Assembly (NCBI GenBank): GCA_038243995.1
Contig: JBBRTV010000013.1
Location: 62,001 to 126,000, forward strand
Direction: 5' to 3'
Length of the DNA stretch: 64,000 nt
From: Scleromatobacter sp038243995
GTDB taxonomy: Bacteria > Pseudomonadota > Gammaproteobacteria > Burkholderiales > Burkholderiaceae_C
The notes under the pieces were generated by a model. It was not told where the DNA came from. It ran no database searches and saw nothing but the letters and a program-made list of their open reading frames with translations. The position numbers and the translations under genes are program-made. Shown piece after piece: positions 47,930-57,194 of this stretch (position 1 is the stretch's first letter; each line of letters begins with the position of its first letter).

Positions 47930-48417
47930 GTTTTCGTCCTCATGGGAGCGATGGCGATCGATGGAATTCGACTTGGCGCTGTTCGCGAACTCCGCGATGC
48001 CGAACCGGGCTCGGGGCTTCATTCACTCTCACGAAACGCCCGGACAAGTCTATGACTTTCGTATACCCAGTGGTGTATCCATGGGAAACGGAGTTGCCAG
48101 GCACTGGCGGCTTTCTTTGATCCGGGCTGCGCCGGACTGTGGGGCTGGGATACGGGGATGTCCATGTGCAAATCTGCACAGGGCTTCTCTTGCAAGGCCA
48201 TCCCGCAATCCTGCTCGCAGGTCTTCGTATCGGACAGGCCTGCGGGACGCGCTCGGGCCGGTGCTTCACCTTTGCACAGGGCGCAAAGCGTGCAGGCGGC
48301 CAACAGATGCCGGTACTAAACTGCGTGCTCGGCGCCTCTTCGTTCGCAGCGGGCATGCAATCGTGAACGGCAGGCGCGTGACATGTGGCAATCAGGTTTT
48401 TCCAGAAAGGAACATGC
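47930..48417. other. Divergent intergenic region, 488 bases, no gene recognised
   Basis: It separates the rhodanese fusion gene from sorA. Small open frames are present but none has a family motif. It should contain both promoters; no confident -35/-10 pair or sigma-54 site was found by eye. Confidence 0.5.
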
Positions 48418-49653
48418 ATGACGGACTCTCCCAGAAATCGCCTGCGCCGCAGGCTCGTCGTCGCCAGCGGGGCGGGCATCGCGGCAGGAATCGCCCTCGG
48501 CACGTCGAGCCGGCCGGCGCGCGCGCAAGGTGCCAGTGTCGACTTGCCGATAGCCAATGGACGTCGGAACCTGGTTGCCTATGCGGAGAAGCGTCCGATG
48601 ATCGTGCTGACCTCGCGGCCGCCGCAACTGGAGACGCCGTTCGAGGTCTTCAACGACGGACTGATCACGCCCAACGACGCCTTCTTCGTGCGGTATCACA
48701 ACGCCGGCATCCCGACGTCGATCGATGGCGACAAGCATGTGATCAAGGTGGGCGGCAACGCCGCGGGCAAGCCGTTCGAGCTGACGATGGCCGATCTGCG
48801 CACGCAGTTCAAGGCGGTCGATCTGGTCGCTGTCAATCAGTGTTCCGGCAACAGCCGTGCACTGTTCAACCCGCGCGTGACCGGCGGGCAACTGACGAAC
48901 GGCGCAATGGGCAACGCGCGCTGGGTCGGCGTGCCGCTGAAGGATGTGCTGGCGCGCGCCGAGATCATGGACATCGCCAGGCAAGTCACCTTCGACGGCC
49001 TCGACACGGCGCTCATGGGCGGCGGCGATTTCGTCAAGGCGCTCGATGTCGGCCACGCCATGAACGGCGAGGTGATGCTGGCCTACCAGATGAACGGTGC
49101 CGATCTGCCGATGCTCAACGGCTATCCGGTGCGCCTCGTGGTACCGGGCTTCTACGGCACTTACTGGGTCAAGCACCTGTCGGAGATCCGGGTTGTCGAC
49201 CACGTCTTCGACGGCTTCTGGATGAAGCCGGCGTACCGCGTTCCGGACAATGCGTGCGCGTGCGTCGAACCCGGCACGACGCCGGCGGCCACGCGCCCGG
49301 TCGGCCGTTTCAACGTACGTTCGTTCATCACCTCGGTGAGCGATGGCGCGCGCGTGCCGGCAGGCCGCGCCATGGCGGTGCGCGGCATCGCGTTCGATGG
49401 CGGCCAGGGCATTCGCGAGGTCGCCTACAGCACCGACGGCGGGCAGAGCTGGCGCGAGGCGTCGCTGGGCCAGGAACTGGGCCGCTTCTCGTTTCGCGAG
49501 TTCACCTTCGGCTTCACGCCGCAGGCGGGCGTCAGCGACCTGCGGGTGCGCGCGTTCAACCGCTCGGGCGAGAGCCAGCCGACGGATCCGCTGTGGCAGC
49601 CCGCGGGCTACATGCGCAACGTCGTCGAATCGGTCAAGGTACAAGCGAGCTGA
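48418..49653 (+). CDS. sorA: Sulfite dehydrogenase molybdenum subunit (SorA-like)
   Basis: A 411-residue periplasmic molybdopterin enzyme of the sulfite-oxidase family. A Tat signal (NRLRRRLVVASGAGIAAG) lies at the N-terminus. The Mo-ligating cysteine is Cys142 in VNQCSGNSR. Other family segments are NDAFFVRYHNAG, WVGVPLKDVLARA and the C-terminal Mo-co dimerisation domain GGQSWREASLG. AGAAAGGAA precedes the ATG at 48418. The adjacent small c-type cytochrome indicates direct oxidation of sulfite to sulfate with electrons passed to cytochrome c, as in Starkeya SorAB. Confidence 0.93.
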   Translation: MTDSPRNRLRRRLVVASGAGIAAGIALGTSSRPARAQGASVDLPIANGRRNLVAYAEKRPMIVLTSRPPQLETPFEVFNDGLITPNDAFFVRYHNAGIPTSIDGDKHVIKVGGNAAGKPFELTMADLRTQFKAVDLVAVNQCSGNSRALFNPRVTGGQLTNGAMGNARWVGVPLKDVLARAEIMDIARQVTFDGLDTALMGGGDFVKALDVGHAMNGEVMLAYQMNGADLPMLNGYPVRLVVPGFYGTYWVKHLSEIRVVDHVFDGFWMKPAYRVPDNACACVEPGTTPAATRPVGRFNVRSFITSVSDGARVPAGRAMAVRGIAFDGGQGIREVAYSTDGGQSWREASLGQELGRFSFREFTFGFTPQAGVSDLRVRAFNRSGESQPTDPLWQPAGYMRNVVESVKVQAS

Positions 49654-49662
49654 GGCGCGATC

Positions 49663-49992
49663 ATGAAGCATCCATCCACTCTCGTCGCCGTGGCCATCGC
49701 CATTGGCCTTGGAGCACCTGTCGCCGGGGGCGCCAAGGAGATCCTGCTGCCGCCCGACGGCATCCAGCTGACCCCCAGCGCCTTGCCCGGCTACGCCAAG
49801 GCGCAGGCCAACTGCACGATGTGCCACTCGGCCGAGTACATGCGTTACCAGCCACCCAATGCGGCACGCCCTTACTGGGACGCGATGGTGCATCGCATGA
49901 AGGCCGTGTTCAAGGCGCCGATCGCCGAAGCCGACATGCCCGAGATCGTGGACTACCTGGCCAGGACCTACGGCAACGAACAGCCCAGGTAG
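49663..49992 (+). CDS. sorB: Sulfite dehydrogenase cytochrome c subunit (SorB-like)
   Basis: A 109-residue periplasmic monoheme cytochrome. It has a signal peptide (VAVAIAIGLGAPVAGGA) and the heme-binding motif CTMCH at residues 51-55. A downstream methionine in MVHRMKAVFKAPI is a plausible axial ligand. It begins 9 bases after the sorA stop, so both are made from one transcript and form the heterodimer that accepts electrons from the molybdenum centre. Confidence 0.93.
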   Translation: MKHPSTLVAVAIAIGLGAPVAGGAKEILLPPDGIQLTPSALPGYAKAQANCTMCHSAEYMRYQPPNAARPYWDAMVHRMKAVFKAPIAEADMPEIVDYLARTYGNEQPR

Positions 49993-50022
49993 GCTTCAGG
50001 TGGCGGACACCGGCAAACGCGC

Positions 50023-52074
50023 ATGCACGGGCTCATAGCCTTTTGTGCCGACCATCCCCACCTCGCGCTGCTGATCGTCGCGCTGGTGGCGTTCGCCGAG
50101 TCCCTGGCGATCATCGGGACGCTGGTGCCGGCAGCCGTCGTGATGTTCGCGGCCGGCGCCCTCGTCGGCCAGGGTGTGCTCGATGCGGGGGTCACGCTGG
50201 GGCTGGCCACGGCCGGTGCCGCTCTCGGCGATTCGATGAGCTACGAACTGGGGCGGCGCCAGCAGCAGCGCCTGCGTGCCACGGCGTTCTTTCAGCGGCG
50301 CGCAGGAACGCTCGCGCGCGGCGAGCGCTTCATCCAGGAGCACGGCACCAAGAGCGTCGTCTTCGCGCGGTTCGCGGGCGCCGTGCGTGCCGTGGTTCCC
50401 TTGCTCGCGGGATTCGCGCAGATGCCGCGCACGCGGTTCTACGGCGCCAGCATCGGCTCTGCGCTACTCTGGGCACCGGTGCACATCCTGCCGGGCGTGC
50501 TCTTCGGCACGTCGCTGCACCTCGCCGAGGCCGTCAGCGGCCGGCTTGCGTTGCTGATCCTGGTGGTCGTGGCACTGGGTTGGACTGCGGTCTGGCTCGC
50601 ATCGCGTACGGTGCGATGGCTGGTTCCGGCGTCCGGCCGAGCGCGGATCGCCCTGTTGAAACAGGCCCGCCTGCGACGCTCGTGGCTTGCCCGCTCGACG
50701 CGCGCGGTGCTGGAGCCCGACGGGTCGAGGGCGCGCGGAGTGGCCTTGGGCGCCGCCCTGCTGCTGGCCGCGGGCTGGATGTTTCTCGGGGTGCTCGAGG
50801 ACGTGGTGTCGCGCGATCCCCTGGTGCAGGTCGACCTCGGGGTCTTTCGCTTCCTGCAGGGGCTGCGCACGGCCTCGATCGATCAGTTGATGATCGCCAT
50901 CACGGAAATGGGCAGCGTGGGCGTGTTGCTGCCGCTGGTCGCCACCGTGGCGCTCTGGCTGGCGTGGCACAGGAACTGGCGCGCGCTCTCCTATTGGCTG
51001 GCCGCCGCCGGCGTCGGCGAGTTGCTCGTCGAGCTGTTGAAGATCACGCTGGGGCGGCGGCGCCCGCTGGCCCTGTACACCGGGGTCGAGCAGTTCTCCT
51101 TTCCGAGCGGGCACGTGACCGCCAGCACCGTCGTCCTGGGCTTCCTGGCGTTCTTGATGGCCCGGGGCCAGTCCGCGCGCCTGAAGTCCGCCGTCGCGAT
51201 CGGCGCCGGTCTGTACATCGCGCTGGTCTCGTTTTCGCGCCTGTATCTCGGCGCGCACTGGCTTTCCGACGTGCTGGGCGGCGTGAGCCTGGGCCTCGCG
51301 TGGGTCGTGTTCCTGGCCATGCTCTTCTCCCGGCGCGGCGATGCGGCCTTCGCGCGCCGCGGACTGCTGCCGACGGTGATCCTGGCGCTCATCGTTTCTG
51401 GCAGCGCCTGGATGTCCTGGCAGGGCGCGGCGGACCTGGAGTTCTACGCGGCGCGGCCGCGGCCCGAGGTCTTGTCGCGCGACGCGTGGCTTGCCCGCGA
51501 CTGGCAGGAACTGCCCGCGCTGCGGCACGAAATCGCCGGCGACGCTGAAGAGCCGTTTCGGCTGCAATGGGCGTGCGGCGCGGAGACACTTCAAGTCGAA
51601 CTGAACCGTGCGGGCTGGGCGCCGGCCCCCGACTGGTCGCTGGGCCATGTGCTGGGGGCGCTGGCGCCGAGCCCGCCGATTGCCGGACTGCCGGTGCTGC
51701 CCCGATTCGATCGCGGCTTGTCGTCTCGCCTGGCGTTCGTGCGTGACGCACCTGACCGTCCGCAAGATCGTCTCGTCGTGCGGCTGTGGCGCTCGGACTT
51801 CGAGCTGGCGCAGTTTGCGGGCGGCCCCGTCCCCCCCGTCCCCCTCTGGTACGGCGCGATCTACCGCGAAACGCGGCCAGGGCATGGCCTCTTCGCCGGC
51901 GACCGGGTGCGTGTGGCTATCGAACCCGGTGCCACGATGATGACCTTCCTGCCATTGAATGCGCAGACCGTTTCGCGCCTGCGAGGTCCGGGGCAGCAGG
52001 TCACGCTGCTGCTGCAGTGCGCGGCGCCGGCCGTGCCAGGCGCACGGCCGCCGGGCCCGGCCAGGCCGGCATGA
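50023..52074 (+). CDS. DedA-PAP2-LssY triple-domain membrane phosphatase
   Basis: A 683-residue fusion. Residues 1-210 are a DedA/VTT-type membrane domain (FAESLAIIGTLVPAAVVMFAAG; FARFAGAVRAVVPLLAG). Residues 240-450 are a PAP2 lipid phosphatase with all three motifs: KITLGRRRP near 341, PSGH near 361, and SRLYLGAHWLSD near 404. Residues 500-660 match the LssY C-terminal domain (LNRAGWAPAPDWSLG; LPVLPRF; RLVVRLW). PAP2 proteins dephosphorylate phosphatidic acid or undecaprenyl/prenyl pyrophosphate; DedA proteins are implicated in lipid-carrier flipping. It stands 60 bases before an LplT-type transporter in the same direction. Confidence 0.9.
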   Translation: MHGLIAFCADHPHLALLIVALVAFAESLAIIGTLVPAAVVMFAAGALVGQGVLDAGVTLGLATAGAALGDSMSYELGRRQQQRLRATAFFQRRAGTLARGERFIQEHGTKSVVFARFAGAVRAVVPLLAGFAQMPRTRFYGASIGSALLWAPVHILPGVLFGTSLHLAEAVSGRLALLILVVVALGWTAVWLASRTVRWLVPASGRARIALLKQARLRRSWLARSTRAVLEPDGSRARGVALGAALLLAAGWMFLGVLEDVVSRDPLVQVDLGVFRFLQGLRTASIDQLMIAITEMGSVGVLLPLVATVALWLAWHRNWRALSYWLAAAGVGELLVELLKITLGRRRPLALYTGVEQFSFPSGHVTASTVVLGFLAFLMARGQSARLKSAVAIGAGLYIALVSFSRLYLGAHWLSDVLGGVSLGLAWVVFLAMLFSRRGDAAFARRGLLPTVILALIVSGSAWMSWQGAADLEFYAARPRPEVLSRDAWLARDWQELPALRHEIAGDAEEPFRLQWACGAETLQVELNRAGWAPAPDWSLGHVLGALAPSPPIAGLPVLPRFDRGLSSRLAFVRDAPDRPQDRLVVRLWRSDFELAQFAGGPVPPVPLWYGAIYRETRPGHGLFAGDRVRVAIEPGATMMTFLPLNAQTVSRLRGPGQQVTLLLQCAAPAVPGARPPGPARPA

Positions 52075-52134
52075 CGCTGCTGTCACGCCGCTGTCAAGAC
52101 ACTGACTCTTGCCGGCGTCAACATCGCCGCCCAT

Positions 52135-53493
52135 GTGAACTCCTTGCGTGTCGCGGCGGAACTTCTGCGCAACCTTGCGACAGGCGCGCCCTCCCGCCCG
52201 CGCCACCGCTGCGTGCCGCCTCGCTTCAACCTGTTGATCGCCGCCCAGTTCGCGTCCGCCCTGGCGGACAGCGCGCTGTTCATCGTCACGATTGCGCTGT
52301 TGCAGGCCCAGCATCTGCCGGGATGGTGGGCGCCGCTGCTGAAATTCGGCTTCACCGTGTCCTACGTGGTGTTCGCTCCGTTCATCGGCCCGCTGGCCGA
52401 CAGCCTGCCCAAGGCCTTTCTGATGGCCTGCATGAACGCCGTCAAGATGTGCGGCGTCGTGGCGCTGCTGCTCGGCGCCCATCCCATGGCCGCCTTCGCC
52501 CTCGTCGGCTTTGGCGCCGCGGCCTACGGCCCTGCCAAGTACGGCTTGATCGCCGAGTTGGTGCGGCCGGAGCACCTGGTGGCCGCCAACGGGTGGCTGG
52601 AGGTGAGCGTGGTGTGCGCGGCCTTGCTGGGCACCGTGGCGGGGGGCGTGCTGGTCAGTCCCTGGGCGCTGGATCCCTTGCATGTCCTGGCGGCGCATTG
52701 GTTCGGCAGCGTCGGCGCGTCCGGGCCGAGCTCGCTGACGTGGTCGTTGCTCATGCTCCTCGCCCTGTACGCCGTCGCGGGGCTGCTCAATATCGGCGTC
52801 CCGGGCAGTGGCGCGACGTATCCGGTCAGCCGACTGCACGTCATGAGCATGACCCGGGACTTCTGGCGGGCGCACCTGGCGCTGTGGCGCGATCGGGACG
52901 GCGGCCTGTCGCTGGCGGTCACGACCCTCTTCCGGGGGGTGGGCGCGACCCTGCAATTCATCGTTCTCAAGTGGGCGGAGAACGTCCTTCACCTGCCCTT
53001 GGGCGAGGCCGCGTACCTGCAGGCCGCGGTCGCCATCGGCATCGTCCCCGGGGCGGTGCTGGCGGCGCGCTACGTGCCGCTGGCCAAGTCCAAGACGGTA
53101 CTGATCGCGGGGGTGGCGCTCGGCCTGATGATGCCGATGGTCGCCATGACGACGGACGTCACGCGCGCGGTGCCCCTGCTCGTGGCGGTGGGCTGCGTCG
53201 GCGGCATTCTCGTGGTTCCCTTGAACGCCTTGCTGCAGCACCGCGGGTACCTGATCCTGAGCCCGGGACGCTCTGTCGCGGTCCAGGGGTTCAACGAGAA
53301 TGCCAGCGTGCTGGCCATGCTCGGCCTCTACGCGGCGCTGGTCGCCTTCGACACCGACATCGTCACGCTGATGTGGGGCTTTGGCTTGACCATCGCCGCG
53401 GCCCTCGCTTGCCTGATCTTGCGCGAGCGGGCGCGCGACGCGCGCGACGCACGCGATGCACGGCGCCTGCGTCCGGCCCCCGCCGATTCATGA
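52135..53493 (+). CDS. MFS transporter, lysophospholipid transporter (LplT) family
   Basis: A 452-residue, roughly 12-helix inner-membrane protein. Diagnostic stretches are LLIAAQFASALADSALFIV, FAPFIGPLADSLPKA, GAAAYGPAKYGLIAELV and VPLNALLQHRGY. E. coli LplT (397 residues) flips lysophospholipids inward for re-acylation by Aas; no aas homologue is seen here. The start is a GTG at 52135 with no good alternative. The C-terminus is an Arg/Asp-rich repeat (RDARDARDAR). Its stop overlaps the convergent glycosyltransferase gene by 6 bases. Confidence 0.88.
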   Translation: MNSLRVAAELLRNLATGAPSRPRHRCVPPRFNLLIAAQFASALADSALFIVTIALLQAQHLPGWWAPLLKFGFTVSYVVFAPFIGPLADSLPKAFLMACMNAVKMCGVVALLLGAHPMAAFALVGFGAAAYGPAKYGLIAELVRPEHLVAANGWLEVSVVCAALLGTVAGGVLVSPWALDPLHVLAAHWFGSVGASGPSSLTWSLLMLLALYAVAGLLNIGVPGSGATYPVSRLHVMSMTRDFWRAHLALWRDRDGGLSLAVTTLFRGVGATLQFIVLKWAENVLHLPLGEAAYLQAAVAIGIVPGAVLAARYVPLAKSKTVLIAGVALGLMMPMVAMTTDVTRAVPLLVAVGCVGGILVVPLNALLQHRGYLILSPGRSVAVQGFNENASVLAMLGLYAALVAFDTDIVTLMWGFGLTIAAALACLILRERARDARDARDARRLRPAPADS

Positions 53494-54702
53494 GCGCTGG
53501 CTTGCGGTCGCGGCGGCGTCGGAGCCGGCGTTGGACGAGCCGGTGCGCAGGCAGGTCCAAAGTACCGATTCGAATCGGGCGACTGTCGCGGCCCAGTCGA
53601 GCTCGAGAGCGGTGATGCGCGCGCACGCACCCATGGCGCGACAGCGGACACTGTCTTCGGCCAGGTCCGCCGCGAGGTGCGCGAAGCCGGCCTCGTCACC
53701 ATAGGCCGCGAGCGCGCCGCTCCAGCCCGGCCGGATGAGTTGCCCGGCCGCGGCGTAGTCGAAGGCGACGACAGGCAGCCCGCTCGCCATGGCTTCCACG
53801 GTCACGTTGCCGAAGGTCTCGGTCAGGCTCGCAAACAGGAACAGGTCGGCCGAGGCGTAGTGCATGGCCAGGTCCGTGCCCAGTCGCTGACCGGCGAAAT
53901 GCACGCCGAAGTGGCGCTCGGACAGCGCGCGGCGCAGCGGCCCGTCGCCGACCAGCACCAGGCGCGCGCCGGGCAGTCGGCGGCGAATCGCGTCGAATGC
54001 GGCGATCACCGCGCCCAGGTTCTTTTCGGCGGCGATTCGTCCGACGCTGGTCACGACGAGATCGTCCGGTCCGGCGCCCCACTGGGCGCGCAGCGCCTGG
54101 CTGCGGCGCTCTGGCGTGAAGAGTTGGGTGTCCACGCCGCGGGCGACGACCTGCAGGTTGCGGAAGCCCGTCGAAGCCAGCTCGCGCCGCAGCATCTCTG
54201 TGGGCACCATCGTGCATTGCGTGCGATTGTGGAACGCGCGCAGGGTCGCGAGGATGGGCCGCTGCAGCCAGCCCATGCCGTAGTGGCGGCTGTAGGCGTG
54301 GAAGTTGGTCCTGAAGTCGGAGCTGACCGGGAGCGCGAGCTGGCGTGCCGCGGCCACCGCCGCCCAGCCGAGCAGTCCCTCCGTGGTCACGTGCACGACG
54401 TCGGGGGCGTAGTCCGCGAGGAGTCGGCGCACCGACCGCGTCGTCGCCAGCCCCATTTGCAGCCCCGCGTATCCCGGAATGGGCATGCTCGCGGTCAACG
54501 CCTCCCTCAAGCCTGTCTTGTGCGCTGCAAAGTCGCACTCGCCCTGGCGAGGGCGGATCAACAGGATGTCGTGGCCGACCGCATGCAGTCCTTCGACGAT
54601 GCGCGCCGTCGACATGGCCACCCCGTTGACTTCCGGCGGATAGGTCTCGGTCACGTACGCGATGCGCAGCGGCCGTGACGTCGAGGAAGAAGTCTTGATC
54701 AT
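53488..54702 (-). CDS. Glycosyltransferase family 4 (GT-B)
   Basis: A 404-residue retaining glycosyltransferase. The N-terminal acceptor domain begins RIAYVTETYPPEVNGVAMS. The nucleotide-sugar domain contains TSVGRIAAEKN, LVLVGDGPLR, and the E-x7-E motif in ETFGNVTVEAMASGLPVVAFD. The sequence style (SDFRTNFHAYSRHYG; GVDTQLFTPERR) resembles mannosyl- and diacylglycerol-glycosyltransferases such as MgtA or SqdX. The ATG at 54702 follows GGAGG. Lying among lipid genes, a lipid acceptor is likely but unproven. Confidence 0.9.
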   Translation of the reverse strand: MIKTSSSTSRPLRIAYVTETYPPEVNGVAMSTARIVEGLHAVGHDILLIRPRQGECDFAAHKTGLREALTASMPIPGYAGLQMGLATTRSVRRLLADYAPDVVHVTTEGLLGWAAVAAARQLALPVSSDFRTNFHAYSRHYGMGWLQRPILATLRAFHNRTQCTMVPTEMLRRELASTGFRNLQVVARGVDTQLFTPERRSQALRAQWGAGPDDLVVTSVGRIAAEKNLGAVIAAFDAIRRRLPGARLVLVGDGPLRRALSERHFGVHFAGQRLGTDLAMHYASADLFLFASLTETFGNVTVEAMASGLPVVAFDYAAAGQLIRPGWSGALAAYGDEAGFAHLAADLAEDSVRCRAMGACARITALELDWAATVARFESVLWTCLRTGSSNAGSDAAATASQRS

Positions 54703-54880
54703 TCCACCCTCCGGCGACGCGATTCGATGCGCCATCCTGCCCAACGCCCGCAACAGGACCGTGACAGCCGCGTCGCGGCGGCGTAGGCCGCGTTTCCGTC
54801 ACGCGCTGTTCACAGGGCCCGGTCAACATCGCGTGCTGCGGGTCGCCGCAGCGCGGCCATTCATTTCAACAAGGCTCGTC

Positions 54881-55492
54881 ATGACCAGATTCCAGCAAGC
54901 GCTCGCGACCCAGCGGTGGGACGACCATCGCTACTACCACCACAGTCGCATCAACCAGGCCCTGCATCTGCTCAGTGCGTGCACCTTCGTGGTGGCCTAC
55001 GGCCTGGTGTTCGTCGACCCCGCCGCGGCGGCCGTGCTGGCGTGGTGCGTGTCGATGACGAGCCGCCAGGCCGGACACTTCTTCTTCGAGCCGCGTGGGT
55101 TTGATGACGTCAATCAAGCCACCGATCGGTACAAGGAAGAGGTCAAGGTGGGCTACAACATCCGTCGCAAGGTCGTCCTGATGGCGGTGTGGGTGGCGCT
55201 CCCGGCGCTGCTGTGGCTGCAGCCTGCCGCCTTCGGCGCCATCGCCCCGGCGCGCTCCTTCGGCGGCTTCGCGCACGACGTCGGCATCGCATGGCTGGCG
55301 CTCGGCGTGGCCGGGCTGCTGGTGCGTGTCGTCCAGCTCTGGATCCAGCGTGACGTCGTTACCGGCTGCGCCTGGATGACCAAGATACTGACCGATCCGT
55401 TCCACGACATCCGGCTCTACTACCGCGCCCCGCTGCACCTGTTGCGCGGAGAGTTGATCGACCCGATGGCGCATGTGAGCCAGCGTCGATGA
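54881..55492 (+). CDS. Small membrane protein, possibly Mpo1/DUF962-like
   Basis: A 203-residue protein with four predicted membrane segments. The conserved-looking part is HHSRINQALHLLSACTFVV followed by SRQAGHFFFEP, with histidines placed as in the yeast Mpo1/DUF962 family, iron-dependent dioxygenases acting on 2-hydroxy fatty acids. The match is by pattern only. The C-terminal half has WIQRDVVTGCAWMTKILTDP, which is not part of that family. It is divergent from the glycosyltransferase (178-base gap) and ends 2 bases from the convergent aminotransferase. Confidence 0.65.
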   Translation: MTRFQQALATQRWDDHRYYHHSRINQALHLLSACTFVVAYGLVFVDPAAAAVLAWCVSMTSRQAGHFFFEPRGFDDVNQATDRYKEEVKVGYNIRRKVVLMAVWVALPALLWLQPAAFGAIAPARSFGGFAHDVGIAWLALGVAGLLVRVVQLWIQRDVVTGCAWMTKILTDPFHDIRLYYRAPLHLLRGELIDPMAHVSQRR

Positions 55493-55494
55493 GG

Positions 55495-57144
55495 TCAGCG
55501 TCGCTGCCGCATGAATTCGCGCACCAGGCTGCGCCGGATCGAGCGATTGGTCTGCGTCGCATCGGTCCACCACCAGCCGTCGTCGTTCATCGCCTGCGCG
55601 GCGGCGACGAAGCGTTCGCAGACGGATGCGAATGCGGCATCGTCGTAGTCGAGGCTGAAGATGAGGCGACCGCTGCCGATCCAGCTCAGGGCCAGCCCCT
55701 CGGCTCGCAGGTAGAACTGCAGCATCCAGTTGTAGCGCGACGGCTGCGTGTAGAGGACGGTCCAGATGGTGCCGAGGTTGGCCACCCGCACGGGCAGGTT
55801 CGCGGCGGCGAGACGTTCGTCGAGATACCTCGCCCGGGCATTCCACAAGTCGTCGAGGCCGACGTAGGCGAGACGGACTTCAGGGCTGTCCAGCTTCTCC
55901 AGGAAGACCTGCATGGCGCCCATCACGTAGGGGTGTGCATTGAACGTGCCGCGCGCGAAGCAGAGATCGGCCGGCCGGTCTTCGCGAAAGCGCTTCATCA
56001 AGGTGCGCTTGCCGCAGACGACGCCGACGGGCAGGCCGCCGCCCAGGGTCTTGCCGTAGGTGACCATGTCGGCGCGCACGCCGAAATATTCCTGTGCGCC
56101 GCCGGCAGCGAGCCGGAAGCCGACGAAGACTTCGTCGAAGATCAGGACGATCCCGCGCGCCGTGCAGACGTCGCGCAGCTTCTCGAGCCATTGCGTGTAA
56201 GCCGTGCGGTCGAAGCCGGCGCGGCGGCCGCTGTCGACCAGCGACGAGTCCCCGGGGGCGGCCGAGTTCGGATGCAGGGCCTGCAGCGGGTTGACGAGGA
56301 CGCAGGCGATATCGCGCCGCGTGCGCAGCACGTGCAGTGCGCGCTCGCTCATGTCCTCCAGCGTGTAGGTCTCGCGCGGCGGCAGCGGGTTGCCCGGGCC
56401 GGGCTGCACGTCTTCCCACCACCCGTGGTACGCGCCGCAAAAACGCACGAGGTGGGAGCGGCCGGTGTGATAGCGCGCCAGGCGCACGGCCTGCATGACG
56501 GCTTCCGTGCCGGACATGTGGAACGAGACCTCGTCGAGCCCGGACAGGTCCCGCAGGCGTTGCGCGTTCGACAGCACGCACGGGTGGCAGGCGCCGAGCA
56601 CCGGGCCCAGCTCGGCGACCCGACTCGAGCCCTGTGCGATGCATTCCTTGTAGAACGCATAGCCGAACAGGTTGACGCCGTACGATCCGGAGAGGTCGTG
56701 GAAGCGGTTGCCGTCCAGGTCTTCGATCAGCGTGCCCGTCGTGGCGCACACGAAGCTGCCGATCCGCAGACGTTCGCGCACGAAGGGGCTGAACTGGAAC
56801 GGCACGCGGTAGGTGCCGGTGAATTGCAGGTCGGAGATGAGTTCGCGGGCCTGCGCGGTCATCGCCGCGCTGCGTGGAAAGCGCAGTGCGTACAGGGCTT
56901 CGAGCCGCTCGAAACCGGCGCGCCGGCGTGCCACGAAGTCGGCCGGCGCCGCGTCGGCGGCGAAGAACTGCGCTTCGTCGTAGCGGTATCCGGGAATCCA
57001 TCCGGCGATGCGCTTGGCCATCCGCGAATGACCCGTGAGCGAGCGGTGCTTGGCCAGGGACAGCTCGAGCCGTTGCTTGAGAAAGGGCACGGTCACGGCG
57101 AGCGTGCCGAGGGCGACTGCGGAGAGGGCGAGGGCGTTTTCCAT
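55495..57144 (-). CDS. Class III aminotransferase with N-terminal membrane anchor
   Basis: A 549-residue PLP enzyme. The C-terminal 430 residues match the glutamate-1-semialdehyde aminomutase/class III aminotransferase fold: VSFHMSGTEAVMQAVRLAR, CGAYHGWWED, VLIFDEVFVGFR, and the PLP lysine in TYGKTLGGGLPVG near residue 363. The first 25 residues are a hydrophobic helix (ALALSAVALGTLAVTVPFL), and about 75 more precede the catalytic fold. Membrane anchoring is atypical for this superfamily and suggests a lipid or envelope substrate. It is divergent from the phosphatidylserine decarboxylase with only 50 bases between. Confidence 0.88.
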   Translation of the reverse strand: MENALALSAVALGTLAVTVPFLKQRLELSLAKHRSLTGHSRMAKRIAGWIPGYRYDEAQFFAADAAPADFVARRRAGFERLEALYALRFPRSAAMTAQARELISDLQFTGTYRVPFQFSPFVRERLRIGSFVCATTGTLIEDLDGNRFHDLSGSYGVNLFGYAFYKECIAQGSSRVAELGPVLGACHPCVLSNAQRLRDLSGLDEVSFHMSGTEAVMQAVRLARYHTGRSHLVRFCGAYHGWWEDVQPGPGNPLPPRETYTLEDMSERALHVLRTRRDIACVLVNPLQALHPNSAAPGDSSLVDSGRRAGFDRTAYTQWLEKLRDVCTARGIVLIFDEVFVGFRLAAGGAQEYFGVRADMVTYGKTLGGGLPVGVVCGKRTLMKRFREDRPADLCFARGTFNAHPYVMGAMQVFLEKLDSPEVRLAYVGLDDLWNARARYLDERLAAANLPVRVANLGTIWTVLYTQPSRYNWMLQFYLRAEGLALSWIGSGRLIFSLDYDDAAFASVCERFVAAAQAMNDDGWWWTDATQTNRSIRRSLVREFMRQRR

Positions 57145-57194
57145 GGATCCTGCGCAGGCAAATCTGCTGTGTACCTGCCCAGATTGACAAGCCG

